Assembly (NCBI RefSeq): GCF_022539315.1
Contig: NC_066333.1
Location: 13,951,501-14,015,500 of the forward strand
Length of the DNA: 64,000 bases
Reading direction: 5' to 3'
From: Serinus canaria
Lineage: Eukaryota > Chordata > Aves > Passeriformes > Fringillidae
Under the pieces are notes generated by a model. It ran no database searches, was not told the DNA's origin, and worked only from the letters and a program-made list of their open reading frames with translations. Every line of letters begins with the position of its first letter. Position 1 is the first letter of the stretch. Shown piece by piece: positions 22,873-36,861 of this stretch. The position numbers were made by a program, and so were the translations under genes.

Positions 22873-25269
22873 GAGTCTGGGGTTAAACCACGTACCTGTA
22901 CTTGGCAGGAAGAAAGTGGTTTCACTTACAGTAAAAGAGACTTTCTGAGTGCAAAAGTCAGTTCCTGAAGTGTCCAGCTGTTTCACTTGTGTGGGGATAT
23001 CAGAGTTAGCTAAAAGCTCTTACAAAAATATATTATAAAATGATGTATAGGTGTGCAGTTGCTACAGGTGGCTGCTTGTTGGTGTTTGCAATTACAGCAG
23101 TCTGGTCTTGGCACTGGAAGATGCTCTAGAACTCCCTTATTTTTCTACACATTAGAAAATATTCATTCTCTGGTGCTTTTCAGTTGAGGCTGTGTCACAG
23201 AGACTGAATGTCAGCTGCAATGAGTGAAACAAGGCCCTTACATGAGACAGCCCTGGCTAAAGCTAGACCTGGGGCAGCAGATCAGGTGTCTCTCCTGCCC
23301 TGCAGACAGGGTGCAGTAAGGATGACAAAACACAGGCCAAGGCACCTCTGACCAGCTGGAGCAGGTGGCACAGCAGCCTTGTTATCCCTTCCCACTGACC
23401 CCGGGGTTGCCTAAAACCTCTGCAATCCCATTATTGGCGTTAATCTGTTGGTGTTATTGCACTAAGCACATTATTGAAGGACTGTACAGGTATGGTGAGC
23501 TGGAATTTGTGTGGGGCTGGCGAATTAAACCGATTTATGGAAGTGTGCATGTCAACATCCATTTCCCAGAAGAGTGAGGAGCAACCAAAGTGGGAAGGTT
23601 GAGAATGAGAATTCAGAATCAAAGTTTCTTAGCACTTTCATGGATCATAGCATTAACTAATTCCCAGTTCTGGGATGCTTTTCTTGGAATTGGTAGGGTT
23701 ACAAAAGAGTGTAAGACTAATTGTACACAATCCTGCCAGACTGCTGGGGTGAATACAGAAAGTGACAATAGGTCTTCAGTGTGTAAAGGCCTAGAACGTT
23801 TTTGGTGAGAAAAAGTAATAATTGGAATAATTTGCTTAGCTGGTCTAGGAGTTTAGCAGAGTTCAGTAGGAACACTTGTTATCACCAAAGCAGCAATCAC
23901 ACTCCAAAGGACTTTAACCCACCTGCTCTCCTCTCCCTGGAAAGACTGAGGTGTTCTCTTTTTTTTCTGGCTATGGCACTTCTTAGTATTCTATTTCTAA
24001 GCACTTAGTTATTTCAATAAAATGTGTCATTAAGGTCTGTTTTAGAAGGAGAACTCTGACTTGGATTTTGCAATTGCTGAAACCTATGAAAATTGTCCTG
24101 TTTTGTATTGCTGTGTTCAACCTGTGTTACTGGTGTCATCTCCTCAGCTGGCTGGCCCTGTGCTCACTTCCCTTCAAGTGGTTAAGGCAGTGGTTGGTTT
24201 GTGTCTCTAATTTAGCCATGGGAAACAGATCTTCCTAGCAATATGCTACTAGAAAAATCCCTAGAACTATTGCATGTTTTTTTCTTCCCACTCAGTATGA
24301 TGAAACATTCATGGTAATTACTGAACACTGGCAAATGCTGTGCTCTGATGATGTGTGCAGCAAGGCTGATAATATGCTTTTTATAGCATAGGTAAGTCCA
24401 TAACAGGGACCTCTAAGATCCTGCTCTGCTGTGGGTGACACAGTGGGGTGGCACCTCACTGTTGTTTCTGCCCACAGCTTTAGCTAAAGAAACCCCTATT
24501 AGACATGGAGAGAGGGATTGTTTATATCACACTCTGCAGCTAAAGATAACTCTAATTACACTCCTTTAAGGTGCCTTTATCAATGTCACTTCTTGCAGCA
24601 AGTTAATTTAGGCCTGTTAATTCAGTGATATTTATGGGTTTGAACTGGGGTCTTTCTGTAGAGATAGCTGTATGGGTGTGAAAATACAGAGTGAAATGAT
24701 TGTATTAAAAGAGCCCACACATCCTTCCTCACTCTTGCTGCTTGCTCCTTCCAGCTTGGATAGGCTCCCAGCAGTCAGAGAGATCCTGTTGCACAGGAAC
24801 TGCTGCTCTTGAGTATCTGCAGAGTCCAGGCTGGCCCTGGGAAGTTTCCATGTCCCAAAGCATCCTCTGAGGCTCAGGGGCAGCCAAGGGGAAGGGAAAG
24901 CTGGAGAATGTGAGGTGCTAGACTGTCACATTCCAGGTTTAAGTAGCTCTTTGTGAAGTTTGTGCCGGCTGAGGGAGGTCCAGCTCCGGGAGCTCTGAGC
25001 TGTGCTGTGTCCAGGCTCCGTGTCACCGGTGGCCTTGGGACAGGGACCTGCACAGAGGAGCCCCGACAGAGATGTGTGGGGTGGGTCTGGCCTCAGCAAA
25101 CAGCAGGGGTTCCATCAACCAAGCACGCTGTCCCCCCACTGGAGAGAGAGTGTTTGTGAAAGGAATGTGCCAGAACCCACAAGAGGTGAAGGGACACTCA
25201 GAGCAACCTCCACCCTCGCTGCTCCTCACAGGCAGCCGCTGCAAAAACAAACAAACAAGACACTACTGG
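22873..25269. other. Intergenic, AT-rich, no gene seen
   Basis: 22980-24720 is AT-rich, low in repeats and almost free of long frames. This is the sort of stretch where conserved non-coding elements are found, but I cannot test conservation. Confidence 0.6.
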
Positions 25270-25510
25270 CTCGGCCAAGACAGCTTGGGAGCCTGACTCG
25301 GGCCCGGCGCTCCGGCCGTGAACGACAGCGAATCTGCTTTCTGTGGGGCAGGGAACGGACAGGAGGATCGGTGTGCCAACAGGGATCGGTGCCCGGGAGC
25401 GCCCGTGCCCGGCTGGGCACAGCCCGTGTGCCGGGAGGGGCACCGAGAACGGGAGAGCCGGGTGGGACAGCCCGGGCCCGCCGTGTGCCCGCCACAGGGA
25501 CAGCCGGGGG
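25270..25510. other. CpG-rich patch next to TG array
   Basis: CG dinucleotides are frequent (GGGCCCGGCGCTCCGGCCGTG and on), in contrast to both flanks. I see no gene in it. Confidence 0.4.
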
Positions 25511-25557
25511 TGCGCGCAGGTGTGCGCAGACAGGTGTGCACGGACAGGTGTGTGTGT

Positions 25558-25610
<53 letters not shown>

Positions 25611-25627
25611 CACAGGTGTGCGCAGAC

Positions 25628-25674
<47 letters not shown>

Positions 25675-25799
25675 CACAGGTGTGCACAGACAGGTGTGTG
25701 TGTGTGTGAGCACAGGTGTGCACAGACAGGTGTGTGTGTGAGCACGGGTGTGCACAGACAGGTGTGTGTGTGAGCACAGGTGTGCACAGACAGGTGTGT

Positions 25800-25852
<53 letters not shown>

Positions 25853-25948
25853 CACAGGTGTGCACAGACAGGTGTGTGTGTGAGCACGGGTGTGCACAGA
25901 CAGGTGTGTGTGTGTGAGCACAGGTGTGCACAGCCAGGTGTGTGCACG
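25511..25948. repeat. Composite (TG)n microsatellite / minisatellite
   Basis: About nine copies of an AGCACAGGTGTGCACAGACA-type unit are separated by (TG)n tracts of 4 to over 20 dinucleotides. The longest TG runs are at about 25563-25608 and 25805-25850. Alternating purine/pyrimidine of this length can adopt Z-DNA. It lies directly downstream of a CpG-rich patch. Cys/Val and His/Thr frames across it are not genes. Confidence 0.97.
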
Positions 25949-28900
25949 CCTGCTGCAATGCTGGGTGGAGCAGTACCTGTGGGCAGCACCCTGAGGTGTC
26001 GGTGGCAGCAGTGTGCTCTGCATGTGGCAGGAGTCTGGCTTTGTGTGGATGTGCTGCCTGCACCTGTCCAGGTGCTTGCCCAGCTGTGGGTGGGACTATT
26101 CCATAGCAGGGAATGCTGCTTCGTTTCCTGCTGACCACTGGAAAAGAATAAAGCTGAGTGAAAAGCTTGTGCAAATCCGTGCTACTGACTGGAACAGGAT
26201 AACTGCAGCTCTCTAGCACAGAAGGGAATTCTGCACCACCTCACCACTGATGTCCAACTCTGCAAGTGGAAGGTGTCAGTTTTGTTTCCATTTGCCCTGG
26301 GATTTGTTCATCTGCTCTAAATGGATGTATCCTTTGGATACAGTTTTATCTCAGGTGTTAAGATAAGGCTCTATCTTTTCTGCATCACTTATGATCAGTC
26401 TAATAAATTATATTGGCCTGACCATGGAACAGCCCAAGAGCTGAAAGCATCTGGAAGCTCCCCAGACTGGGCAAGCAAGCAGTTGTTCTGATTGCAAGTT
26501 CTCAGGGTCCTTGGGCCTGGCACTGGCAGTGACTGAGCTCTGAAGGGTTCAGAGGGGTATCTGGAGTTATGATTGCAAGCAGGCCCCATTAGTAACTGAA
26601 CCAACTGCCCATCTGGCATGCTTACCTTTACTTCCCCCTCTTCCAGCTGCTAACATTTCCCCTTTTAGGAATCTGGTTGTTTTAGTTTCTCTAAGCATCC
26701 TGTATTAAGAGATGTGATTTTCACAGCAGAGCAGCTCTGGTGTGCCTCTGTGAGTGTGAGTTTCTGACAGCCTGGCTGCTCCCTGCCCCATGAGCAGGGC
26801 TGTGCCCAGCAGTGCCAGGGGATACCCTGAGTGTCCCCTGCTCACAGACACGGGGCTGGGCTGTTTGTGTGCTGCTGGGGCAGTGTGACAGTGCCAGGCT
26901 GTGGGGCTGTGCAGGTGGCAGTGTCACAGCTGCACTGCTCATCCCGTGCCCGTGGGACACTGAGAGCCCAGGCTGGCCAGGCACTGACATCCCTGCCCAG
27001 TCTGGCAATTCCCTGTTGGAGCTGGGAATTCTTCCTTTGCTCTGCTGAATCTGTCTGTACTGTGCTTTATTTCTGTAAGTGCACAGAGCCACTTTGTACC
27101 TCAGGGTAGATCTGAGTGGTCTGGGCCTTTCTGTGCCACAGCTGGGATCCCTCTGGCAGAAGGGTTTCTTCCCTGGTTTCCCCAGCTATAAAATTAAACA
27201 AATCCTCAAAAACAATTTATTTGCCAAGGACCATGTAGTAACAATGATCAGTGTTTAATTTGCTTTAGATTCCAGACAATGTGTAACAAATTAGCCTCAG
27301 CCCAAGGAATCCATCTGTCTGCAGGCAAATTAAAGAGCTGCACACAGATCCTGATGACCCAGCAGTGATGTGGTGTGTCTCTCTCTTGTGTCATTCAAGT
27401 GCACAGTATTGTGGTTCACTTTTGACTTCATAATTAAAAAAAGTCAAAATAATGCTCAATAATTTTAACTATTTTACTAGACTAGTTGTTCAAACAGTAC
27501 TTGATTCTTGAAAAAAAAGAAAAAGAAAGAAATTAAAAGCATGTGCATGTGTAGAAAATACTTAGTGCACAATCTTTGCATGCACAATTACCCCGATGGC
27601 AAATGCAATTACACCCTGAGCACCTCCAGCTGCAGGCACACATTGGCAAGTGCTCAGCCAGGGTTTTTGTGCAGTCTGGTGAATTTATCTGGTATGAGAG
27701 GATGTCAGGAATGAAATGTCTCAGTCTGTGGACACAAGCAGCTACCTTTCTGTAGGACATGCCCTGTCCTAGCTCCCCCCAGAAGTGAGCACTGAATTCC
27801 ATGCCCACTGCCTGCTCTGGCACTGGCCTTTTCCCTGGAAAGCAGTGATGGATTTTGTACTCCCCAGGATGCTCCTGTGGCCCCGTGGAGCACAGAGTAC
27901 TGCTGAGTGACTCAGGGACAGGTTCCTGCCCAGCACTGTGTCCTCATGAGCAGAAATGCCCTGGGTCTCTTTGGATCTTTGCTAAATGCTTTGGGGGGGT
28001 CACTGCTGGTGTTTGCATGGTTCTCCATGAGAGAGCACTAAAATAATTTTGCTGGCTTACACAGTAGATCTGATTCTCCTGTAACTTATGGAAGCTTTGT
28101 AATCTTATCTGAGCTGCTTAATTTACTTCCATGAAAGAGAAAAGAGAACCCAGGCTGTTGCTGCTCAGAGAAGTGAGCAAGTTGGGGCAGCGTTTGGCTC
28201 CATCTTAGCCTGGCTGGTTTTTACTCAGCCCTCTTGTTAAGCTCCTATTTCTTGAGTGTGTCCTATCAGTAAAAAATTGTTTTCAATATGTGAAAAGGAA
28301 TGTGACTGAGAGGATTCTCTGTGCAAGGATACAGAGACAAGAAAGCCCTCCCATTTGTGGCATGACCTTGGGCAGCCTGTCCTGGTGATGGACTCCTGAA
28401 GGGAAAGAGGAAGGAAATTGCAGGGCTTAGCCCCCCTCCCGTGTTGGGCTGGTGAGTTCCCATGTGGTGGGAGAGCATCTGGCCGATTGCACAACCTCCC
28501 ACCAAAGCAGCTCCGTGTGCCCTGCTCAGACCTTGGCTGCAGGACCCTGGCTGCAGCCCCACTGCAGGACCTTCCTCAGTCATTCCTCCTGCCTGTCACT
28601 CCTCCTGGGCCTCAGAAAAGCACAATCCTCACACCAAACCCTGCACGGAGCCCTGCTGGGGAGGTGCCACTGCCCCTGTCCTCAGGGAAAGGTTTGTCAC
28701 TTGTCCCTCCCCAGGGTGAGTCAGGGAGCAGCTCCCCTGGCAGAACCAGCCAGGGAGAGGACATGTGGCAGCACAAAACCTTGGTGAGGAGGCCAGCAGT
28801 CCACAGTCCTGAATTTAGCTGCAGTTCCCTGAGGCTGGCAATATCGAGGGAGAAAAGGACTATTTTTAATGCTCTTCCAGCTTAGCATTATAAATCAGCA

Positions 28901-31900
28901 ACTGCTCTGATTTAGTTACAGCACAAGTAGAAAGATGTTTTTCTCTTGTTGCTGTGCCAAGGAATTCACTCCGAGATCTAAATGTCAGGGTCTGTCTTTT
29001 GTTTCTTGCTTGAAATGTGCCCTTATCTCCAGATCTGAATGGGAAGTGCTTTGCCATCCTGACAAAGGACATCCTCAGAAACTGGAGAATGTTGCTGTAT
29101 TCACGCTGAGCTGAAGCTCCCATCCTCTCATGCTCTGCACAGCACCCAGGGCAGATGCCTGTGCTGGTGAGAGGAGCAGCCTGGTGATTCTGGCACCCTC
29201 CTGGCACAGGGACACGCCAGGTGCTGGTGTTGGGTCTCCCTACCCCTGGCAAGTGTCATTCAGGGGCTGCTCTTCCTAATCCATCTGGGAGCTGGGAAGC
29301 CTTTCTCTGCCATCACTTCCTTAAAAAACATGTACCAAAATGTAGCTTGATAGAGATCTCTTTCCTCTGTTTAAAAACCCTTTGCACTGAAGGCTCCCAA
29401 GCAGCTGCAGATGACAGAGTGAAGGCTCCCCTGGCCCATGCAGGGCTGGGCTTTGGCTTTGCCAGGAGAGCAGCAAGGCCAGCAGTGCTGACTGCCGGGT
29501 GCCAGAGCCCATTTTTCTCCTGTCTGGTTTGTTTTCCATAGAATCCCACTGCTACAGCTCTTCGGGGCAGGAGTGGGATGAGCTGTAACCCTGACCACAG
29601 CCAGGCTGACAGGAGTCCCTGGAGGAGTCCAGCTGGGCCAGAGCTCCCAGTTCATGCTGGGCCAGAGTTACTGGCAGGTGGTGGCTGAGCTGTGCTGCTG
29701 AGGTAACAGACACAGGTACTCAGTGCCTGAATCATACACAGAGGATTTGTTTACAACATGAACAACAAAGTCTTTGCTTGTCCTTTTAGTCAAAGAAGAG
29801 TCACTATGTAAATGGGATAATTTACCACTATTTAACTATATATCAGTTTTCACCTTCAAAGGCTGTCCAAGTGGTTTATTTACCATAAATTTAACCTTGG
29901 ACTGAAGCTGAGATGCTTAGATACCCGAGTGATAGGGACCTTAGAAATGCTAAGGCAGAGATAAAGAGAGCACCATCAGATTGAGGGAAATGAGAACTGT
30001 CTGGCCCCTTCACAAATACTGAGGATAAACAATAGGGATCTTTGTGCTTGGGCTGTAGGCGTGTTGTCAAGGTAAATGGGACCTGGCAGAGGGCCCTATT
30101 GTCTCCTTTCCCACAACTCATTAAGATTTACTTGTTTTATCATCAATGAGTATAATAACCAGAGCTCTGATTATGCCACAAAGACATCCCAGTGCCAGTG
30201 ATTCATGAGACAGAGATTGTGTGAGTCATCAGAAGGGTCTTCTCAGAGGTGTCCCCGTGTCTGCTGGGGGGCAGGAACAGCACCTCAGAGTGGGCTGCTG
30301 GGCAGGGAGCACCAGGCTGGTCCTGCAGCCCTTTCTGTTCCTTATCCAGCTCAGCCCTCACGTTTATCCAGCAGTGACACCCTGCCCTGGTGTGCAGCAC
30401 GCACACCCCCACACAGAGCCCAGCTGCAATAGGGCTGGAGGCTGCTTCACCTCAGAGGCTTTGCCAGAAATGATTGCAGCACATAATGAATCAGCTGGAT
30501 TATGCTTACCTGGAACAGGTCTGCCAAAAACTCTGACCTGATTTCCTCTCCCCCCACTCTCATTTCACTGTGAGGAGCCAAATGGGCTCTGGGTGCAATA
30601 CAGTGCCACTAGATAAGTTGCCAACCCACAAAATTTTGCAATAATGCACTTTTGTCTTTCAGTAGCATCTCTTATCAAACAGGTCAGAGTTATTGTTACA
30701 GACCTCAGTGCAGCAGATAAGTGTTGTTCCCCAAGCTACAGAGGGCCAAATGAGATACTGGAAGATGAACAAGACCTCAGAGTAACTCAGTAGTAAAAGT
30801 AAGACCACTGTGGGCTGTTCTGCCACCTGAGCTGTTGGTGAGCGTGCACCCAGTGAGATCCCAGCACAGCTCGTGTGCTGCTCCACAGCTCAGGTGTTCA
30901 GGAGGCAGTGAAAGATCTGTGGCTTCTGGACCCAGGTGGGCTTGTTCCTCTGCAGAGGAAAGCTCAGGTGCAGCTGTCCCAGCACCTTCCCTTGAGCCCA
31001 ACTCAGGGAGCAGTTACCACTGCCCACGCCAGCCTTGGCAGAACCCACTACAGAGGCAAATTTGGAACACGTGCTTGGACACAGAGCCTGCAGTATTGGA
31101 GTACTGTGTGTAAACCCTGGCCTGTCTGGGGAAGGGGAGTAGCCCTGTGAAGCCTTTAGTCTGTTACCTGGGTCTGTGTTCCTGGTGGTTATTATTCCTG
31201 GTGGAGATAATGCTTGCAAAGAGCAAATATACCATACCTATCTCTCCTGGTTTCTAGCTGAACTATGTATGTACCCTCGTTATTGAAGAGTTAATTACAT
31301 AACTCATGTGTTGTAGGGTCTTATCCTCACTCACATATCTATGGTGTATTAGATAAAAATACTATTTTTGAGGATTAACTGTCTCCCAAACATCTTTAAA
31401 ATCATGTAAGTGTTCATAACTGAATTATTTTCTTGAATAAGATAAATTGTTTATTTGCATTTAATTGGGATTTTACAAACAAGTTAACTTTTAAGGCTAG
31501 TGCTGCATAATTTTGTGAAAGAAAAACTGACAAAGAGCTTTTTCATAAATGATTTTTACATCAATTGTTTCAGCAGAAGTGAAGTGGCCCTGAAATGGCC
31601 ATCCTGCCACTTGCAGAATTGTGCTTCCTGGAAGCCAAGCACTGGACATCACTGGAGGCATGTCCTGCATTTGGACCTTGTCAGAATTAGTTCAGAAACT
31701 GGATGTGGTTTTTATCCATAGGAATTCTAGAAAGACAGTGCTTTTCAGAATAAAAGTCATCAAGACTCTGCAGAAAATCTTAACATGGAGTTTTTCTCCA
31801 TATCCACTCTAAAGCTTTCCCATGAGTGAGACTCTATTGGTGTATATTTTCAGTCATTTGAAAAACATATTTGCAATAACATGCAAAATAGAAGTAGGCA

Positions 31901-32188
31901 ACACCTTGCACAACCCAGTCTATAATGCACCAGCCACCTTAGCTCCCAGCATTTCCAGAGGCTCTATAAAGCCAGGCAAGCTTGAGGATTGTTTGCAGGA
32001 CAAATCCAATGAAATTTTCAGTAAATATTCTGTTCAACATACGGCAGAGAAAAATTCCTGCTGGTTTTCTGTGGGAAGAGATGGTCTTTTGGCCAAGCAG
32101 TCCTCCAAAAGGAGGTGAAATGTAACAACCAATTTTAGGTATCATAGTTTTAGCCCCTGGGTGGGTTGTGCCATTGCCTCCCCCAGTC

Positions 32189-32215
32189 AGATATATTTGA
32201 CTGATATATTTGACT
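32189..32215. repeat. Short direct repeat GATATATTTGACT
   Basis: Two adjacent copies of GATATATTTGACT, the second beginning with T between them, form a small AT-rich tandem pair in unique sequence. Confidence 0.7.
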
Positions 32216-34189
32216 GGCTGATAGGAAAGTCCCTCTGCCTATGGATCACTCTCAAAATATTTGCCCCCACATAATTAGTGGTGTAATTAGCACTGGCCAT
32301 CAAATCCCTGGCCCTGTGAGTGGGTGAGCTGCCAGGACACTGTGAATGGAATATGCCTTGGCTGGAATTCCTGTGCATCCCCTCAGGAACCTCTGAGGTT
32401 TTGCCAACTTCTGCCCATTCAAATCAAAAAAAGAGTAGGGCATTTCTGTGGGGCATGGGACCTGTTTTGCCAGGGACCTTCCAGCGTGCTGGCTCCTCGG
32501 GGTTTTGCAATCTCCCTGCTCTTTTCACTGTCTCCTCATGGCCTGAGCGTGGATGTGAGCACACGGGAAGGGTTCTGCCCTGAGTCACACCCCACTCTGC
32601 TGAGCCATCGGGGCCAGGGTGCTCCAGGTCTTCTCTTGGGCAGGGTGCCAACAGTAAAGTGCCCAGAGAAACGAGGGACAGGGAGGGGGACAGTGAGTGT
32701 TGGGCTGTGCAAGGCAGCTGGCCCAGCTCTCTGCTGTGCCTTGGGGTGCAGAGAGCCTGCATGGGCTGCTGCTCTGCCCCAGCCATCTGCTCTGGCCCTG
32801 AGTCCCCGTGAGCCCCAGCAGAGGGAACAGCCTTTCACTACAGCCACACCAGGCAGCTCCACGAGGGCAGTGGGATAAAACATGGGGAAAGCGTTTGTAG
32901 GCAACAAAGCAGGGCAGGGGAAGGCAGGGTGGGCTGAGGCTGACCCAGAGGACAGCAGGTCACCCCTGTGCCCCTCTGCCACGGGGTGTTAGTGCTGCTC
33001 CTGGCAAACACTGTCTCTTGGCTAGGCCCTGTGCCTCAGACTTGCACTTCTTATGCTCACCCAGCTGTACTCTGAATTGCTTTCCTGAAAACTACTGGGA
33101 AAATCCCGGCTGCCTCTGGGAGCTGAGGAAGGTCCTGGTTGGCATAATGAGGCAGAAGTCAATTGACTCTTTTGGAGTGGCACTTGCTGATGCCAGCAGT
33201 GTAATTTGGTTTATTAGTCTGTATGGACTTGATCTAACTCTTGCTAAAGTGGAGGAGTGAATGCAGAGCCTGTCCTGACAGTCAGCCTTATCACCATCAG
33301 GAGAGATGGGGCTCACTGCACTTGCTGTCTGCTGCCAAGAATTAATTGTGTTCAAGTTAATGCCTGAGTTAAGATTAAGCTCTGCCTGATTGACAACTGT
33401 TGCTATGGCAGGAAGCATAAGCCACCAGGAGCTAAGTTAGAAATTGGCCATTTTGGCTGGGTCACCTCTGCAGATGGGGAAAAAAAGGAATCCAGCTATG
33501 CTGGTGTGTGGAAATGCAGCACGGTGTGTGCAGGGCTGCAGGCAGGTGTCCCTGCACAGACAGGGGCCTGGCTGGCACCCAGCAGCTGCTGGGGCCATGC
33601 CACAAAGGGACAGGCAGGGAAAGGGCTCCTTGGTGCCAGCCAAGGAGTGGGCAGAGCAGGCTGGCAAGGGTGGGGAGCAGGCAGGGCTCCAGCCCTGAGC
33701 CCTCTGGGGGAATGTGACAGTCCGGGACTGACTGCTCATTAAGGGGCAGAGCAGTTGGGGATAAACTAAGCCTTGAGTCATCAGCATATCTGTGTGTAGG
33801 AACAAAATCCCCCAGGGACAGAACAGGGCCTGGCGGGGGGACAGACGAGGAGCAAGGAGAATGGGGAGAAGTAGAAGTGGTTTAGGGGTGGGCAGTGGGG
33901 CTGTGTGCCCTTACAACGAGTGTCCAGTGGGTTCTGTGATGAGAATTGTTTTAGAGTTCAATAAAAATCAGAAGTTTAGCTTTACAGCCCTTAACACTGT
34001 GTGAGATGTGCCCCTATTCTTGGGTTTGTGCCAGGCCTGAGGTAGGTCAGATTGAGCATTCAAACACTTCAGCAGTGTCTGCTCAATTCTGGTGCCCGAG
34101 TGGCCAGGGAACATTACAGCGCTGGAACACAGAGCACTGCAGGGATTGGAAACAGCAGCACTTCTGAGAAATGTTTTCTTCATTATGAA

Positions 34190-34245
34190 TGTGTTTTGTT
34201 GGGTTGTTTAGGGTTGTTTTTTGTTTTGGTTTGTGTTATGAGTTA
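34190..34245. repeat. GTTTT-rich low-complexity stretch
   Basis: This is T/G-only sequence on the plus strand with repeated GTTTT and GGTTG words. Confidence 0.75.
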
Positions 34246-35149
34246 TGAATGTAGATGGCAGGGACAGTTTCTGGCTCAGAGCCTTCAGCTGGTACAGACT
34301 GGCCAGGGATCACTCCCTGGTGCTCAGACACACCAAGGTCCTCGAGTGCTCCTTGTCTTTGCGTTGTGCAGTTGTTGGGGACCGTGCCCAGTGCACACAG
34401 GGCCTGGTGGGTGAGTCTGTCCAGCCTGACACCCTGCTGCTACCTGCAGCACCTCTATGGGAATAAGGACGGATATTTTGTTTTTCCATTAGAGATTAGT
34501 ATTATTTACAAGTATTATTGTTCCATTTCAAAGTGCAGCTCAGCAATTGCAACATTTTCCACTTCTCCCTTGGCCTGTCTGATGGCATTGCAGACTAGAC
34601 TGGGCAGCGCTGTCAGGAGGGACCAGAAGGGATGGCCCAGGTGGGAAAAGGCGCCAGCCTCAGTCAGAAGAGCATTTCTGAGCCGGGATTGCCGTGGTTC
34701 CGAGCACTCAGGGCAGTGCTGAGAGGGGACAGACCCTGCTGGGAAAGGGCTGTGCTTTCCCTGTCCCTCCCAAGGGACCCAGTGTGGAGTGTCCAGCCCG
34801 TCTGAAGCCGGAGCTCTTCAGGCCAAGAACGTGTATTATCTAGTTCAGATTTTATGGCAGTATATGAATGTTTTGTTACAATAACAACGACAACAATAAT
34901 AATTAGGGCCGTGAGAGCCCTGGAGGGCTGGAAAGGAACCAAGCCCTGCAGGTTCTCTCGGATGTTCGAGTTTGACGAGGTTGAACCATGCAGGTTTAAC
35001 CCCCATGGCTGGTGCCCTCTCTCACCCTCCCGGCTGCCACCACCACCAGGAAGTCTGCGCCCTGGCAGCTGGGAGCTGGGATACCCTGGGGCTTCCCGAG
35101 GGAGGAACCCGCAGTCACTGAGGAGGATGTGAGTGAAACTCTCTGAAAT

Positions 35150-35350
35150 TTCGGGAGTGTGGGATGAGGGTCGTGAATCATCCGAGCTCCAGCCGCCGCC
35201 AAGGCCGAGCGGGACAGAGCCCGCACAGAGCCGGGACCGGGACGGCAGCCCTGTCCTCTGTCCCCCGCCTGCTCGGGGCTCTCTGGCTGAAAGTCCCCTT
35301 TGTGTCCCTCTGAAAACTCCGTGAAGGTGCCGAAGCTGCCGGTGTGAGGT
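35150..35350. other. Small CpG-rich patch
   Basis: CG dinucleotides cluster around CCGAGCTCCAGCCGCCGCC. There is no coding frame with recognisable content. Confidence 0.35.
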
Positions 35351-35639
35351 GCTGCCATGGGTAACTGGAGCCATCCTCTCCCAGAACCTCAGTGCCAGGG
35401 TCCTTGGTTCAGTCTGCTCTCCGGGTGACAGCGGAGCTGCAGCTTACTCTGGAAGACGAAAAAGACAATCTTTTCCAGATCCTCACACAGAAAACCCGTG
35501 TGTGCCTGGAAGGTCAGACGTTGGTGGTGCACTCAAGGGCCAGCAGTGGTTGTGTTTAAGGCACTGCAGTGAACTGAGGCCCATTCATTTCCAATGAGGG
35601 AGCTGTGTGGGACGGGGGTCCAGGCACCCCGAGTTCCCT

Positions 35640-35822
35640 GAGCACTAATCCCAATTCCCACAGTGTTGCCTCAGCTAATCGCTGCCTCAGTTTTCCTCAC
35701 TTGTAAAATGTGGGGGTAATAACTGTGCATACCTCACAGAGGGCTGTGAGGATTCATTAATTAAACGATGTTGGGGAAGTGCTTTGAAGATGAAAAGCCC
35801 TATATAAATGCTGGGTGTTACT
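35640..35822 (+). mobile_element. Ancient MIR-like (CORE-SINE) relic
   Basis: The segment runs in MIR order: GCCTCAGTTTTCCTCACTTG, TAAAATGTGGGGGTAATAAC, ACCTCACAGAGGGCTGTGAG, GATTCATTAATT. It then has the tail AGTGCTTTGAAGATGAAAAG and CCCTATATAAATGCTGG. The tail resembles the CR1/L3-type end of amniote CORE-SINEs. This is the best preserved of the three relics in the window. Confidence 0.75.
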
Positions 35823-36242
35823 AGTGCTTAGTGAGTACCTTCACAGCCACAAGCAGGGTGTGCCTGCAGGAAGCAGAGCCATAGGCTGAGGCTTATGGCT
35901 AAGTGCCTTTAAAAATAAATATGATCAGTAAATGCTCTGGGGAGGTCAGCTTCCCTCTCCTCCCCCTGGGGGTGAGCTCCCACCTCAAAGGAACCAGGGT
36001 TTCTCTTTGCCTCCTCCACTTCTGGAAAACCAAAAGAGGTTTGGGAGTGCTGAGGAGAGAGCTGTGCTTGGACTCGTGGTGGTGATGCTGGGAGCTGAGA
36101 CACCGCAGGCAGGCAGGCAGGGTGCTCTGAGCCAGAGAGGTCCAAAGAGCCCCTGGGCAGGGAGGGGCACTGTCCCAACGGGCACCGTGGGCTGGGGGAG
36201 CAGAGCTGTGCCCCCTGCCCTGGGCAGAGCCAGGGCTGCACC

Positions 36243-36372
36243 CTGGCACTGCCTCTGGGATGGGCAGGGGCACTGGTACTGCCACTGGCACTGAGGTGGG
36301 CAGGGGCACTGCCACTGGCACTGTCTCTGGGGTGGGCAGGGGCACTGGCACTGCCTCTGGGGTGGGCAGGGG
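36243..36372. repeat. Short minisatellite, 30/36-bp units, about four copies
   Basis: Units contain CTGGCACTGCCTCTGGGGTG followed by GGCAGGGGCA. Two copies are 30 bp and two are 36 bp, the latter with an extra CTGCCA. Confidence 0.85.
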
Positions 36373-36861
36373 GCCGGTGCTGCTGTGACTGCCCTGCACC
36401 CAGCTAATGACATGCATGCTTTGGGGAAACAGAGGCAAATCTGTACTTGCTGCTTCTACACCTGTTGGACTGAAAACACAGATGCTGATTTCCTCTTCTC
36501 TGTGCCCCTGGAAAATCTAGTATTTAATATTCACCTGACTAGGCAGAAAGAAGAGAAAAGGGATTTTTGATTAGGTTAATTGTTTTTAATGACAGCCTGC
36601 CACATTTGACAGATCCCTTGTGAAGCCTCAAGACAAGCAGCCTTTTCTCTCAGATGCACTCTGTGTGTTTCTGTATTTTGTAAGCCAAAGTTTCATTTTC
36701 TGATTTGGGCAGGGAGGTGATTTCTTTCACAGGTTTCTCTGGGAACACCAGACCTAAGCAATAACGTGTTACCTGGGGGAGATATCCAGGTGGGACTGCT
36801 GGCAGAAACTGGCAAGGGAAAAGCTGCATTTCCTGGCCTAAACCAACCTTGCTGACTGAAA

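Larger units (their letters stand above)
25949..35639. other. Intergenic, no gene seen
   Basis: This is unique sequence with AT-rich parts at 27180-27540, 29720-29900 and 31200-31560. A string GATACCCGAGTGATAGGGACC at 29920 may be a trace of an old element. No gene is supported. Confidence 0.65.

Noticed and set aside
25198..26219. Frames of 263-318 residues made of His-Thr or Cys-Val repeats
   Set aside because: These are translations of the TG/CA array and not a coding sequence.
29920..29960. GATACCCGAGTGATAGGGACC as a possible old SINE trace, with a weak echo near 37100
   Set aside because: The match is too short to name a family, and the two places do not align outside about 10 bp.
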